From Armatimonadota bacterium (GTDB taxonomy: Bacteria > Armatimonadota > Fimbriimonadia > Fimbriimonadales > Fimbriimonadaceae): 64,000 nucleotides of DNA. A program made the position numbers and the translations under genes. Positions 1 to 8,306 of this stretch are shown here, piece by piece; within the stretch, counting starts at the first letter, position 1, and the number at the start of each line of letters is the position of its first letter. The notes below the pieces were generated by a model, which was given only the letters and a program-made list of their open reading frames with translations, searched no databases and had not been told where the DNA came from. The stretch lies in the NCBI GenBank assembly GCA_022563855.1, contig JADFMN010000011.1, forward strand, positions 39,892-103,891. Direction: 5' to 3'.

Positions 1-89
1 TCCTAAAAGCTTGTGCCCTTCTTGCGACTTCCTGCCGCTGTGCTCGAGGCATGAAGATTTCGAACTGCCAGCCGCCGAGTCCGAGCCCG

Positions 90-896
90 CTACTCCAGCA
101 CAATAACGCCGAGAGAGACGTCCGTTTGTCGAACGACAACCACGTCCTCGACTACAGATGAAAACTCAAGTGACGTGTCGGGGTCTGTGTAGCTGACGGT
201 GATCTGATAGGTGCCTTCGAGCAACGCCCAGACCTTGAACTCGCCCTGTTCGTCCGTCGTCGACGTGTTCACCTCTGTTCCTAACGGATAGTTGTCGCCC
301 TCTGTGTAAATCGCAGTTATCAGCGCCCCGTGGACCGGCTCGTCGAGCAGCTCTACGGTTCCGGTGACGGTGCCTGAAAGAACCTCGAGAACCGCTAGGA
401 TCACCGGCTGTAGGAGATACTGCCCATTGCCCTGTCTCCTCAGAGATTTCTCGACGTTGAAGTCCAACAGAATCGTAGTGATATCGCCGCCGGTAACCGT
501 TGCGTCGATGTTCACCTTGATTCCAGTCTGGAGCCCGCTTGGAACTGTGACGTCGTGGGTTCCCTGGTCGTCGACCACCTGCACGTCGCTGACGAACAGC
601 CGGACCTGGGTGTACGTCCCTAGCGGTACGCCAGCAGAACCCAACGGGGCTGCCTCTCTAGTAAGATCGAGCAAGTTCAGCCTGATGCCTGGCTCGGCGA
701 TCTCAATCCACTGCCCATCGAGATGAGCCTCTACGCGGTCAAACGTGATGTTCAGTTCTAGCACGTTGGAAAGCGGCGCGTCAACGAGGTTGAACGACAG
801 CGTGCCGGTCGTGCCGAGTTGGGCACCGTCGCCACCACAGCCGAGAAGGCCAAATCCAAGGCTGGCTACGATCGAGATCAGGAAAAACTTCTTCAT
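90..896 (-). CDS. DUF4382 domain lipoprotein
   Basis: Predicted lipoprotein of 268 residues. The N-terminus is a signal peptide ending in a lipobox (LLGC, Cys about residue 20). Residues about 28-165 resemble DUF4382 (GTLSFNLVDAPL start, central VRLFVSD). About 172-268 look like a carboxypeptidase-regulatory-type beta sandwich (GTVTGTVELLDEPVHGA, TDEQGEFKVWAL, TYQITVSY). Function is unknown; the architecture suggests a cell-surface, periplasm-facing or matrix protein. A longer frame runs upstream to 1118, but the lipoprotein signal fixes the start at ATG 896, or at the GTG one codon earlier (899). A TATAAT (906-911, minus) lies six bases before that GTG with no Shine-Dalgarno, so the transcript is probably leaderless. 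Confidence 0.8.
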   Translation of the reverse strand: MKKFFLISIVASLGFGLLGCGGDGAQLGTTGTLSFNLVDAPLSNVLELNITFDRVEAHLDGQWIEIAEPGIRLNLLDLTREAAPLGSAGVPLGTYTQVRLFVSDVQVVDDQGTHDVTVPSGLQTGIKVNIDATVTGGDITTILLDFNVEKSLRRQGNGQYLLQPVILAVLEVLSGTVTGTVELLDEPVHGALITAIYTEGDNYPLGTEVNTSTTDEQGEFKVWALLEGTYQITVSYTDPDTSLEFSSVVEDVVVVRQTDVSLGVIVLE

Positions 897-961
897 CACA
901 AACCCATTATACAGGACGGCGCTGCCGGCTGAAACGGTCGCAAGATCGTTACCCAGTAGGA

Positions 962-2164
962 TTACCGGCCTGGATACACCGCGCCGTTTGCGCCTTCTAT
1001 CAGCAGCTTGGCAGCGAGTTTGAGGTCGTCGAGATCGAGATTCCGCATCGCACCGAGGATCAAGTCCAAGTCGACTTGTCCCGCGCCAGTCATCTCCGTG
1101 TATCCGCGCCAGGAGCATCGATCCTCCAGGCTCCAGGAAACGACGCGGTCGGGGCGAAGCCTGAGCGGCGTCGTCGGCATCGCGTACGAAAAGCTCGCTT
1201 CAACCATGGCAACCGCCCTCGCAACGACTGGCTCATCCCATTCATCGATGGCTTCGAGCAGAGCCGTACGCATATCCGCAATGAAATGCACTTCATCCTC
1301 CTCCGCCTCTCGCTGCATGTAGATACGAGGGGACCAGCCAACTGCAGTCGGCCACAAGACCGCGCCTTGAGAGTACGACCACCCACGTTCCTCCCTCAAG
1401 GCTTGAAACGCGGCGCTCTCCTTCCCCACTCCGAGAGCGTACAGGGCCAGCAGCGTTCGCACTGCAGCTGTTGCGTCCGGACGAATCGTCTGCCCGGTCA
1501 GCAGAAACGTGCTGATGTTGCCGTCCACGCCCGCAAGCGGCCCGACGCCCCTTCCGAGTCGTGGCGGTCGGCCAATTCTCGGATACTTGTTTCTCGCAAA
1601 CCGCATCGTAAACTCCTCCACGCCCTCCCCCTCTGTGACGGCGCCGCCAACAACGATCACGATGTTTTCGGGTCGGAACGAGCGCGTATATAGATCCCGA
1701 ATGCGATCTGCCCTCACCTCCGATAGCTCGTAGTCGATCCCCAGCATGGAACTCACCAATGCGTTGCCCGACGCGGACTCCAATCGCCTAGTCGTCGCGA
1801 GCACATCGTCATCGCGGAGCATCGCGTTGGTCAGAACATCGCTCACGAGATCGCCAAGCAACGACAGGCCGCCGATGGGCGCAACGAACTGCACAACCAT
1901 GAAATCCGAGAACACTGCAACGCTCGGAGGCACCCCGGCCTGAGACCCGAATGCTTTCAGCTGATTGGGAGTTAAGGACTTGGTGCCCTCTAACAAAATG
2001 TTTCCAAGTACGAGCCAATTTGCGGTGTAGCGGGCGTCCAACTCGAACGGCGGTTTGATAAACGCCTGCACGACCACAACCTGGCTCGAAGGGTCGATGA
2101 CCTCGACGATCTTCGCCTCCTGTCCAGCGTTAATCGCGACTGCCGCAAGTGCGATCGAAATCAC
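962..2164 (-). CDS. M16-family peptidase homologue, zinc site absent
   Basis: 400-residue exported protein with a short N-terminal hydrophobic segment. The fold pattern matches M16 (insulinase/PqqL/processing peptidase) C-terminal-type modules: VQFVAPIGG, RDLYTRSFRPENIVIVVGG, ALREERGWSYSQGAVLWP. No HxxEH zinc motif is visible, so it is probably the non-catalytic partner of the gene upstream, as in two-subunit M16 peptidases. Its ATG overlaps the upstream stop by four bases (ATGA, 2161-2164), which implies translational coupling and matched production. The substrate cannot be read from sequence. Confidence 0.8.
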   Translation of the reverse strand: MISIALAAVAINAGQEAKIVEVIDPSSQVVVVQAFIKPPFELDARYTANWLVLGNILLEGTKSLTPNQLKAFGSQAGVPPSVAVFSDFMVVQFVAPIGGLSLLGDLVSDVLTNAMLRDDDVLATTRRLESASGNALVSSMLGIDYELSEVRADRIRDLYTRSFRPENIVIVVGGAVTEGEGVEEFTMRFARNKYPRIGRPPRLGRGVGPLAGVDGNISTFLLTGQTIRPDATAAVRTLLALYALGVGKESAAFQALREERGWSYSQGAVLWPTAVGWSPRIYMQREAEEDEVHFIADMRTALLEAIDEWDEPVVARAVAMVEASFSYAMPTTPLRLRPDRVVSWSLEDRCSWRGYTEMTGAGQVDLDLILGAMRNLDLDDLKLAAKLLIEGANGAVYPGR

Positions 2165-3309
2165 TGGGGCACTCCTTGGCCCGCCGTGGATTGGAATGAA
2201 CGCACGGCGGCGATCAGCTCTTCGGGCGTGAGGACTTTGACCGTGTCACGGGCTCGTTCCAGGTCGAAGCTCGCCGATCGCCGATGCAGCACTGAGTAGA
2301 TGTTAGCCTTCTTGCTGGGCGACCGCAGCCAACTGGCCAGTTGCAAGTCGATCAACCGTCTTGCGTCTCTAGCCAACTCCTTGATCTTGTTCGTGCTGTA
2401 TCTGTCGAGCGCTTCCAGGCTCTGCGCGTTAGCGTTGGAAACCGAGACCAAGGACCGTCCGACCGTCGGTGTGTACCGAGGCATCGAGCCGCTAATGTCG
2501 AGCGAGATCGCCATCGCCGCGCCGACCGTCGCCAACGTGCGCCGATCCGGAAAACCGTCAACGAGTACCAATCTTACTGCTCCGCCTTCGATCGACGTGG
2601 AAAAGCCATCGACCGTGGCAGTTTCGCTCGTGGCATCCGGCGGAATCGTATCGCCCGGCGGGTACTCGCCCAGCCAGTTGCGCAGTTGCTCCATCGTTCT
2701 TTCGACGTCTATTGCGCCGATCACGGCCACGGAGAGACGCACCCCGACAGCCAGTTCGGCTTGAATGCTTTCAAGGTCCTCGGGTGTTGCCACAGCCATC
2801 GCGTCCAGCGATCCGTGAGGATCGCGGCCCTGTTCGCCGAACGCCGACGTCCATGCTGCATTGCTCAGCATGGACCCCGAATCCAGTTCAGCCAGCTCGT
2901 GCCGCATGATTGCGGTCTCCCGGCTCAGCTCGTCAGCATCGACCACAACCGGAGCGAGCAAACGAGGGGCAAGCGCCAGCGCCGTTGATAGTTCGCTGCC
3001 CGGACCGACGATTTCATAGCGAATGCCGTCGCGCAGAGTCTCGGCGCGCAAGAAAAGCCCTCGGATTTCTAGTTGCGCGTCCAGGCTCTTCTCCGGCCCT
3101 TTTGCCGCGATGTGCTCCAGCAAGTGCAACCATCCGTGCTGCTCGGATGACGTGGCCACGCCCCGCCGATCGACGAACAGGCTCAGGGCGAAGTCCGTAC
3201 CGGCGGCGAATCTCTCGACGTAAGCCTGAGCGCCGTTTGGAAGCGTCTCCTTCAGCGCAGGCGCGTAATGGACTTGGGGCACAAGGGTGAGGAAAATCGC
3301 CGGCAGCAC
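2161..3309 (-). CDS. M16-family zinc metallopeptidase, catalytic subunit
   Basis: 382 residues with an N-terminal signal-like segment (MLPAIFLTLVP). The inverted zinc motif HxxEH is present at about residues 62-66 (HLLEH), and a candidate third ligand Glu lies about 75 residues downstream in the MRHELAEL stretch, as the family requires. It is co-transcribed with, and overlaps by four bases, the zinc-less homologue at 962-2164; together they should form an active/inactive pair in the periplasm or at the surface. The protein is shorter than full two-domain M16 enzymes (about 420-450 residues). Confidence 0.85.
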   Translation of the reverse strand: MLPAIFLTLVPQVHYAPALKETLPNGAQAYVERFAAGTDFALSLFVDRRGVATSSEQHGWLHLLEHIAAKGPEKSLDAQLEIRGLFLRAETLRDGIRYEIVGPGSELSTALALAPRLLAPVVVDADELSRETAIMRHELAELDSGSMLSNAAWTSAFGEQGRDPHGSLDAMAVATPEDLESIQAELAVGVRLSVAVIGAIDVERTMEQLRNWLGEYPPGDTIPPDATSETATVDGFSTSIEGGAVRLVLVDGFPDRRTLATVGAAMAISLDISGSMPRYTPTVGRSLVSVSNANAQSLEALDRYSTNKIKELARDARRLIDLQLASWLRSPSKKANIYSVLHRRSASFDLERARDTVKVLTPEELIAAVRSFQSTAGQGVPQ

Positions 3310-3319
3310 GGTTATCAGG

Positions 3320-4063
3320 CTACCTCAGGTAGCTCGCACCGTTGACGTCGATGACGACCCCGCTCAAATACGATGCCTCGTCGCTGAGCAGATAAGCCGC
3401 CGCGCCCGCACACTCCTCAGGCGTCGCCATTCGTCCAAGCGGTATCTCGGCGACGATCTCCGGCAGCCTGTCGTCCATGCCCTCCCTCGCCATCGCGGTA
3501 TCCACCCACCCTGGAGCGATGGCGAAGTGCTGGATGTTCTCGCCGGCCATCTCGACGGCCAGAGAGCGCGTGAGATTCAGCAACGCCGCCTTGCTCGCGC
3601 TGTAGCACGACGCCCGCGGTTCGCCGCGATGCGCGACCCGGCTGACGACGTTCAACACCTTGCCGCCGCCGTTTTGCTTGAAGTGACGGCACGCGCGGTG
3701 GATCATGCGGCGAGGCGAGTGCCAGTTCACCTGGAACACTTCCGCAAACGCCTGTTCCACTTCGTCTTCGTCATCTGATAAGAAATCTATGTTCCGGTAT
3801 GTTCCGGCGTTGTTGACGAGGGCGTGGAGCGGCCCGTCGGCGATTACTGTGTCGATCAGTGCGCGTGCCTCTGCACCGTCGGCTAAATCGGCCTGGTAAA
3901 CCCCCGAGCACCGCTCGCCCAAAGTTCCCGCAACGTCTTTCGCCTCTGATTCACCAGTGCGGTAGTGAAGAGCCACGCGCCACCCGTCGTCGGCCAGCCT
4001 GATCGCGATCGCGCGCCCGATCCCGCGCGACGAACCGGTGACGAGCACCTTGCGTCGATCCAT
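3320..4063 (-). CDS. SDR-family oxidoreductase (FabG-like)
   Basis: 247-residue classical short-chain dehydrogenase/reductase. The cofactor loop TGSSRGIG is at residues about 9-16, followed by NNAG, an SRVAHRG catalytic-serine region, YSASK (catalytic Tyr and Lys) and the PGWVDT loop. The C-terminus (SEEASYLSG-like, then VIDVNGASYLR) is typical of FabG-type reductases. An NADP(H)-dependent keto reduction is likely; the substrate is unknown, and the lack of fab neighbours argues against assigning fatty-acid synthesis. It ends only ten bases from the M16 gene downstream, so the three genes may share a transcript. Confidence 0.85.
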   Translation of the reverse strand: MDRRKVLVTGSSRGIGRAIAIRLADDGWRVALHYRTGESEAKDVAGTLGERCSGVYQADLADGAEARALIDTVIADGPLHALVNNAGTYRNIDFLSDDEDEVEQAFAEVFQVNWHSPRRMIHRACRHFKQNGGGKVLNVVSRVAHRGEPRASCYSASKAALLNLTRSLAVEMAGENIQHFAIAPGWVDTAMAREGMDDRLPEIVAEIPLGRMATPEECAGAAAYLLSDEASYLSGVVIDVNGASYLR

Positions 4064-4106
4064 GGCGATTACTGTGGCATATCGATGCGCTGGCGCAGCT
4101 AGGAGC

Positions 4107-4150
4107 GCGGACTCTTAGTCCGCATCCCGGCCTTCGGACTCTCAGTCCGA
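4107..4150. repeat. Pair of short palindromic hairpins (REP-like)
   Basis: Two near-identical perfect hairpins: GCGGACT-CTT-AGTCCGC (4107-4123) and TCGGACT-CTC-AGTCCGA (4134-4150). A related GGACT-GAG-AGTCC sits at 8024-8036. They occupy the 305-base gap between the SDR gene and dtd. No ORF in this gap is convincing. Confidence 0.7.
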
Positions 4151-4281
4151 TGTGCGCGGTGAGCCAAGGTCGCCCAGGAGGACGACCCTCCATGCGTGTG
4201 CCAGATTTTGGCAGTTTGGCGGTGCGATCGGCCTGCGCTGGCGCGGCTCGCGGGGACGCTCGCCCTCCCGGGACAGTTGCA

Positions 4282-4330
4282 AGTCCCGAGTCCCGAGTCC
4301 TGAGTCCCGAGTCCTGAGTCCCGAGTCCCG
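4282..4330. repeat. 7-base tandem repeat, seven units
   Basis: Seven uninterrupted 7-mers of AGTCCCG or AGTCCTG, followed by a decayed eighth unit (AGACGTG). Noncoding, in the gap between the SDR and dtd genes. This is a simple-sequence tract likely to vary in copy number. Confidence 0.85.
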
Positions 4331-4368
4331 AGACGTGAGATGGGGAGGGCCAAGTTGAATCACGTCGC

Positions 4369-4815
4369 TCAACAGTCGATCACGAGCGTCACCGGCCCGT
4401 CGTTGCACAGTTCGACCTGCATCATTTCGCCGAACACGCCTGTCTGCACATCGATCTCTCTCTGCCTCAACTCAGAGACGAACTTATCGAACAGCTTTTC
4501 TGCTTCTTCGTACGGAGCCGACTCCATAAACGACGGTCGCCGGGATTTCAGCGCATCGCCGAACACGGTGAAGTTAGAGACCGCCAACACCTGCGCGCCG
4601 GACGCCTCTACGTCGCAGAGCGCAAGGTTCATTTTGCCCTCGCCGTCGTCGAAGATCCTCATTCCAGCGATTCGGTCGGCCAGTTTCGCCGCAGATAGGT
4701 CGGTATCGTCCTTGTGCGCGCCGACCAACGCCAACAACCCTTTTCCACAGCGGCCGACGACCTCGCCGTCGACCGAAACGGACGCCGACGATACGCGCTG
4801 AACAATCGCCCTCAC
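4369..4815 (-). CDS. dtd: D-aminoacyl-tRNA deacylase
   Basis: 148 residues, full family length. It hydrolyses D-amino acids from mischarged tRNA in the cytoplasm. The N-terminus MRAIVQRVSSASVSVDGEVVG is typical, as is the C-terminal NDGPVTLVID, which carries the cross-subunit Gly-Pro motif. The other active-site motif, usually SQFTLYGD, reads SNFTVFGD here: Ser and Thr are kept and Gln is replaced by Asn. Overlaps the upstream rsh stop by four bases. Confidence 0.93.
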   Translation of the reverse strand: MRAIVQRVSSASVSVDGEVVGRCGKGLLALVGAHKDDTDLSAAKLADRIAGMRIFDDGEGKMNLALCDVEASGAQVLAVSNFTVFGDALKSRRPSFMESAPYEEAEKLFDKFVSELRQREIDVQTGVFGEMMQVELCNDGPVTLVIDC

Positions 4816-7031
4816 CTTTTGGCGATCCTTCCAAGCACTCGCAGAACACTGATGACGTCTGAGTACTGCCCAACCTTGTTCATCACATCTTGAAGCTCCT
4901 GGACGTCCCGAACGTCTATCGTAAAGTTTATCTCGGCCGTGTGGTTCGGCAGCGTCTTGATCCTTGCTCCCAGCACATTCGTCTTGCTCTCAGCCAAGAT
5001 CGTCGAGATGTCCATCAGCAGCCCGTGGCGATTGACTGTCACGATCTTGAGATTCACGTCGTAGCGGTCGCCGTCGGCGGGCCATTGAAGGCTCGTCAGC
5101 CGTTCCGGCTCCGTGTTGGCAAACCGCAATGCGTTCGGACAGAGACGCCTGTGGATCATGATTCCGCGGCCCCTTGTCACATAACCTACGACGTCCTCTT
5201 CCGGAAGCGGCATGCAGCATCGAGCCCGCTTGAGCATGATGTTGTCTATCCCGGAGGTAATCATCGTCGGCTGGCTGTCCTCAAGCTGTTTTTTGTCGAG
5301 TTTGACGTCACCCTTCGGATCGACTATGGCGCGGACTTTGTTGAACACGTTCTGGACGCTCGTGAGGCCTTCGCCGACCTTTGCGAAGACGTCAGAACCG
5401 GTCTTACAGCCTCGAATCTTCTCGGCGACCTTCGCCATCACTTCATCGTTCAGCGCCCTTTTCGGATCCAGACCGGCGCTTTTGAGCTCTCGTTGGACAG
5501 CTTCTTTACCGCGCTTGATGCTCACGTCCTTGTTCAGCTTTCTGAAGTGAGTTCGAATCTTGCTTCGCGCATGCTGCGAAGTCACGAACTCCAGCCAATC
5601 AAGGCTGGGCTGGGCGTTGCTTCGCGTGATCAATTCGACTACGTCGCCGTTCTGCAACTTCGCGCTCAGCTGCACCATCACCCCGTTGACCTTTGCTCCT
5701 ACGACCGTCATGCCGAGTTGCGTGTGTACGCGAAAGGCAAAATCCACCGGCGTCGCGCCCGTAGGCAGATCCAGCACATCTCCTTTTGGCGTGAAAACGA
5801 ACACCTGCTCGCTGAACAGGTCCGACGAGACCGTTCTCAGGAAATCGCTGGACGTCTGGCTGTCGCTCGACCAGTCGAACAGCCGCTCCCTCAGCTTCTT
5901 CATCTTGTCGGACTGATCCGCGTCGTCGGTCCCCTCTTTGTAGCTCCAGTGGGCAGCGATGCCGTACTCTGCGACCTCGTGCATCGCCACAGTTCGCATC
6001 TGCACCTCGACCGATTCGCCGCCGGGACCGATGACCTTTGTGTGCAGCGACTGGTACCCATTCGGCTTTGGCATCGCGATGTAGTCGTAAAAAAGACCGG
6101 GGATCGGCAACCAAAGTTCGTGAACGAGACCTAGCACGGTATAGCACTCGGCCTGGGTTTCAACGATGACGCGGATCGCAAGCAGGTCGTAAATCTCCTC
6201 AAACGGTACTTTGTCGATCACCATCTTGTTGAAGATGCTGTACAGGTGCTTGGGCCTCCCCTCGATCTTCGCGTGCGACATCCCCTTTTCGTCCACACGC
6301 GTCCTCAGGCTGGTCATCGCCTCGTTGACTTCGCTCTCGCGCTCGCGGCGCGATTTTGCGACCATCTCGGATATCGTTTGAAATTCCTTCGGATGCAAAA
6401 CCTTGAAGCAGAGGTCTTCCAGCTGCCACTTGACTTGCCAAATGCCGAGACGGCCCGCGAGGGGAGCGTAAACGTTCAGCGTTTCGTTGGCGATCCGGCT
6501 CTGCCGCTCAGGCGGCAGCGCGTCGAGCGTCCGCATATTGTGCAACCGATCGGCGAGCTTGATCACCATCACGCGGACGTCCTGCGCCATAGCCATGAGC
6601 ATCTTGCGCAGGCTTTCCGCGGCGCGCGTGCTCTCTGCTCGGACTCTCTGCCGTGCGGTCGCGCTCGAATCAACGCTGATTCTGAGTTTCGTCACGCCTT
6701 CGACCAACCGAAGCACCTCGTCGCCAAACTGCTTGCGAATCTCCTGTGCGTTGAGCCAGGTGTCTTCCAAGACGTCGTGCAAGAGCGCCGCGATGATCGA
6801 GTCTTCGTCCATCCTCAGCCAGTTGACGATTCCAGCGACCGCGAGCGGGTGAAGGATGTAATCTTCGCCGCTGGCCCGCGTCTGCCCCTTGTGCGCGGCT
6901 TCAGCAGCCGTGTACCCCGCGCGGATCCGGTCTATCGCGGCGTCTGGCAGGCGTTCTTTGACCGCGTCCAAGAGCGCTTCCAGGCTCTCGGAACCAGTCT
7001 TGCCTTCACCGTGTTCAGACGGAATCGCCAT
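4812..7031 (-). CDS. rsh: Bifunctional (p)ppGpp synthetase/hydrolase, RelA/SpoT family
   Basis: 739 residues, usual length for long RSH enzymes. Order: HD hydrolase (HPLAVAGIV, LLHDVLEDT, LHNMRTL; about 50-200), synthetase (EIYDLLAIRVIV, YIAMPKPNGYQSLHT, VEVQMRT; about 240-370), TGS (VFTPKGDVLDLPTGATPVDFA; about 400-460), a Cys-rich conserved region (RARCCMPLPEEDVVGYVTRGRG), and a C-terminal ACT domain (about 660-739). Both the HDxxED hydrolase site and the synthetase motifs are intact, so it should make and degrade (p)ppGpp. A TATAAT lies about 45 bases upstream (7077-7082) and GGAAAAG precedes the ATG. Cotranscribed with dtd. Confidence 0.95.
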   Translation of the reverse strand: MAIPSEHGEGKTGSESLEALLDAVKERLPDAAIDRIRAGYTAAEAAHKGQTRASGEDYILHPLAVAGIVNWLRMDEDSIIAALLHDVLEDTWLNAQEIRKQFGDEVLRLVEGVTKLRISVDSSATARQRVRAESTRAAESLRKMLMAMAQDVRVMVIKLADRLHNMRTLDALPPERQSRIANETLNVYAPLAGRLGIWQVKWQLEDLCFKVLHPKEFQTISEMVAKSRRERESEVNEAMTSLRTRVDEKGMSHAKIEGRPKHLYSIFNKMVIDKVPFEEIYDLLAIRVIVETQAECYTVLGLVHELWLPIPGLFYDYIAMPKPNGYQSLHTKVIGPGGESVEVQMRTVAMHEVAEYGIAAHWSYKEGTDDADQSDKMKKLRERLFDWSSDSQTSSDFLRTVSSDLFSEQVFVFTPKGDVLDLPTGATPVDFAFRVHTQLGMTVVGAKVNGVMVQLSAKLQNGDVVELITRSNAQPSLDWLEFVTSQHARSKIRTHFRKLNKDVSIKRGKEAVQRELKSAGLDPKRALNDEVMAKVAEKIRGCKTGSDVFAKVGEGLTSVQNVFNKVRAIVDPKGDVKLDKKQLEDSQPTMITSGIDNIMLKRARCCMPLPEEDVVGYVTRGRGIMIHRRLCPNALRFANTEPERLTSLQWPADGDRYDVNLKIVTVNRHGLLMDISTILAESKTNVLGARIKTLPNHTAEINFTIDVRDVQELQDVMNKVGQYSDVISVLRVLGRIAKR

Positions 7032-7076
7032 CTTTTCCAGCTGTCAATCTAATTAGACGCTACGGGCCTCACCTAA

Positions 7077-7082
7077 ATTATA
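7077..7082 (-). promoter_or_regulatory. -10 hexamer for rsh-dtd
   Basis: Perfect TATAAT on the minus strand, 45 bases before the rsh ATG. I could not identify a clear -35. Unlike many genes here, rsh would have a normal leader with a purine-rich ribosome site. Confidence 0.55.
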
Positions 7083-7116
7083 TCAGGCAAGCGCAGCTAA
7101 ACCTAAAGACGCACTC

Positions 7117-7863
7117 TCATCGCCCTTGTGCTTCAAGAATCGAGCGAACGAGCTCCGCCTGGGCAGGAGTGTCCACGGCCAGCTCGGTCCCGGCCCCTTC
7201 AGACATCTTGATCCGCACGCCGTTCTCTTGGAATCTCAACTGCTCCAAACCCTCGGTCAGCTCTAGCGGCGATTGTGGCCATTGTGAAAACCTGGCGAGC
7301 GCGTCGCGAGTGTACGAGTACAGTCCTATGTGCTTCTTGACGGCCAAAGATCCCTCGTTGCGCGGATACGGGATCCTCGAGCGTGAAAAGTAGAGGGCGT
7401 ATCCATCACCGTCCAGCACGACCTTCACAACGTCAGGATTCTCAATTTCGTCCGCCGGGCAGTCGCAGTACACGCTGCCCATCTGGATCGAGTCGTCGTC
7501 CAACAGGGGCTTGGCGCACGCCGCGATCGATTCCGATCGAATGAGCGGCTCGTCGCCTTGCACATTCACGTACACATCGGCGTCTACGGTTTCAGCAACC
7601 TCGGCTATGCGATCCGTGCCCGTACGGTGCCCCGAGCTCGTCAACATGGCTTCGGCACCGAACCGCTTGCACGCGTCGATGATCTCTGAATCGGGCGTAG
7701 CAACGATCACTCGCTCGGCTACTTTGGAATCTACCGCTCGCTCGACGACCCATTGGACCATCGGCTTGCCGAGCAGATCGACGAGGGGCTTGCCAGGGAA
7801 TCGCGACGAGCCCATCCGCGCTGGCACAATCACGACGCATCGCATCTGGGATGAGGTTACCAT
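7117..7863 (-). CDS. kdsB: 3-deoxy-manno-octulosonate cytidylyltransferase
   Basis: 248 residues. Activates Kdo with CTP to CMP-Kdo for lipopolysaccharide or Kdo-containing polysaccharide. Nucleotide-binding start IVPARMGSSRFPGKPL, then GHRTGTDRIAE, VNVQGDEPLI and the C-terminal HIGLYSYTRDAL are all family signatures. Start is ATG 7863, or the internal ATG at MRCVVIVPAR. The upstream gap is occupied by repeat hairpins. Its presence argues for an outer membrane. Confidence 0.93.
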   Translation of the reverse strand: MVTSSQMRCVVIVPARMGSSRFPGKPLVDLLGKPMVQWVVERAVDSKVAERVIVATPDSEIIDACKRFGAEAMLTSSGHRTGTDRIAEVAETVDADVYVNVQGDEPLIRSESIAACAKPLLDDDSIQMGSVYCDCPADEIENPDVVKVVLDGDGYALYFSRSRIPYPRNEGSLAVKKHIGLYSYTRDALARFSQWPQSPLELTEGLEQLRFQENGVRIKMSEGAGTELAVDTPAQAELVRSILEAQGR

Positions 7864-7894
7864 TACACAATCGAAGGGACTTCGTCTGTTCGGA

Positions 7895-8012
7895 CCCCCT
7901 CCCTAACCCTCCCCCGAGGCTCCGGGGGAGGGGACTGGCCTCAATCCCTCCCCCGGCCTGCGAGCTGCTGCTCGCAGCGCGCTCTCGTGGACGGGGGAGG
8001 TTAGGAGGGGGC
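7895..8012. repeat. Compound inverted-repeat element (nested hairpins)
   Basis: Outer arms, C-rich at 7895-7916 and G-rich at 7992-8011, are near-complementary over about 20 bases. Inside are two further hairpins: CCCTCCCCCG/CGGGGGAGGG around 7908-7932, and CTGCGAGC-TGCT-GCTCGCAG at 7958-7977. Similar C-rich tracts occur at about 62,236-62,275. It looks like a dispersed noncoding element, not a gene. Together with the elements at 8053-8306 it fills the 532-base gap between kdsB and the lipoprotein gene. Confidence 0.65.
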
Positions 8013-8052
8013 CAGAACACTGCGGACTGAGAGTCCACATGCCGGGTTGCGG

Positions 8053-8100
8053 TCCTTCGATCCTTCGACTGGCTCAGGACAGGCTCAGCTCAGGATGACG
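8053..8100. repeat. Dispersed intergenic repeat copy (CCTTCGAC...CTCAGGATGAC type)
   Basis: Contains TCCTTCGATCCTTCGAC, GGCTCAGGACAGGCTC and CAGGATGAC. A closely matching copy lies at 57,131-57,176 and a shorter one at 57,253-57,277. Noncoding in all three places. Confidence 0.75.
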
Positions 8101-8176
8101 TCCGCGCTCCGTTGGATCGGCGAGCTGGCAACTGCTTGGCGACTATCTGGCGACGACCAGGCGACGGCCCGCAATA

Positions 8177-8207
8177 AGTCGGCCCCAGACCAAGTCTGAG
8201 GCCGACT
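8177..8207. terminator. Strong hairpin, possible terminator
   Basis: AGTCGGCC and CCAGAC pair with GTCTG and GGCCGACT around a three-base loop, with one bulged A: a 13-14 bp stem. No good T-run follows on either strand, so rho-independent termination is only possible. On the minus strand it comes directly after the 8213-8284 structure. Confidence 0.5.
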
Positions 8208-8212
8208 CTCTA

Positions 8213-8284
8213 GCCAGGGAGGCTGCGGTTCATCGCTAAACCCAGCCTCGTATGCCGGGTGCTAAAACCCAACACCTCCCTGGC
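8213..8284 (-). ncRNA. Candidate structured RNA, three-way junction
   Basis: A perfect 10-bp closing stem (GCCAGGGAGG with CCTCCCTGGC, 8213-8222 and 8275-8284) encloses two smaller stems. On the minus strand these are GGGT-TTTAGC-ACCC and GGCT..GGTT-loop-AACC..AGCC. Compact junctions closed by a perfect stem are typical of structured RNAs. Strand is uncertain; minus is preferred because a near-perfect Shine-Dalgarno and mini-ORF precede it on that strand. I do not recognise a known riboswitch or ribozyme class. Confidence 0.35.
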
Positions 8285-8306
8285 GTTCAATACTATGGTC
8301 ATTCAT
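8262..8306 (-). CDS. Possible 14-residue leader peptide
   Basis: ATG at 8306 with an AGGAGGTG Shine-Dalgarno (8316-8323) nine bases upstream encodes MNDHSIERQGGVGF and stops inside the three-way-junction element. A consensus ribosome site is unusual in this window, where many genes appear leaderless. Further upstream are a TATATA (about 8358-8363) and a CTGGT-GA-ACCAG inverted repeat. It may be a translated leader controlling the folding of the downstream RNA, or chance. Confidence 0.25.
   Translation of the reverse strand: MNDHSIERQGGVGF

Noticed and set aside
1..89. Left edge of the window
   Set aside because: Only 89 bases after the DUF4382 stop; nothing supportable seen.
4282..4330. Tandem heptamers considered as a CRISPR array
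   Set aside because: Unit is 7 bases with no spacers; no cas genes in the window.
4890..6134. 414-codon plus-strand open frame opposite rsh
   Set aside because: Antisense shadow: rsh on the minus strand has complete, well-conserved domains across this region, and the plus-strand translation has no recognisable motif.
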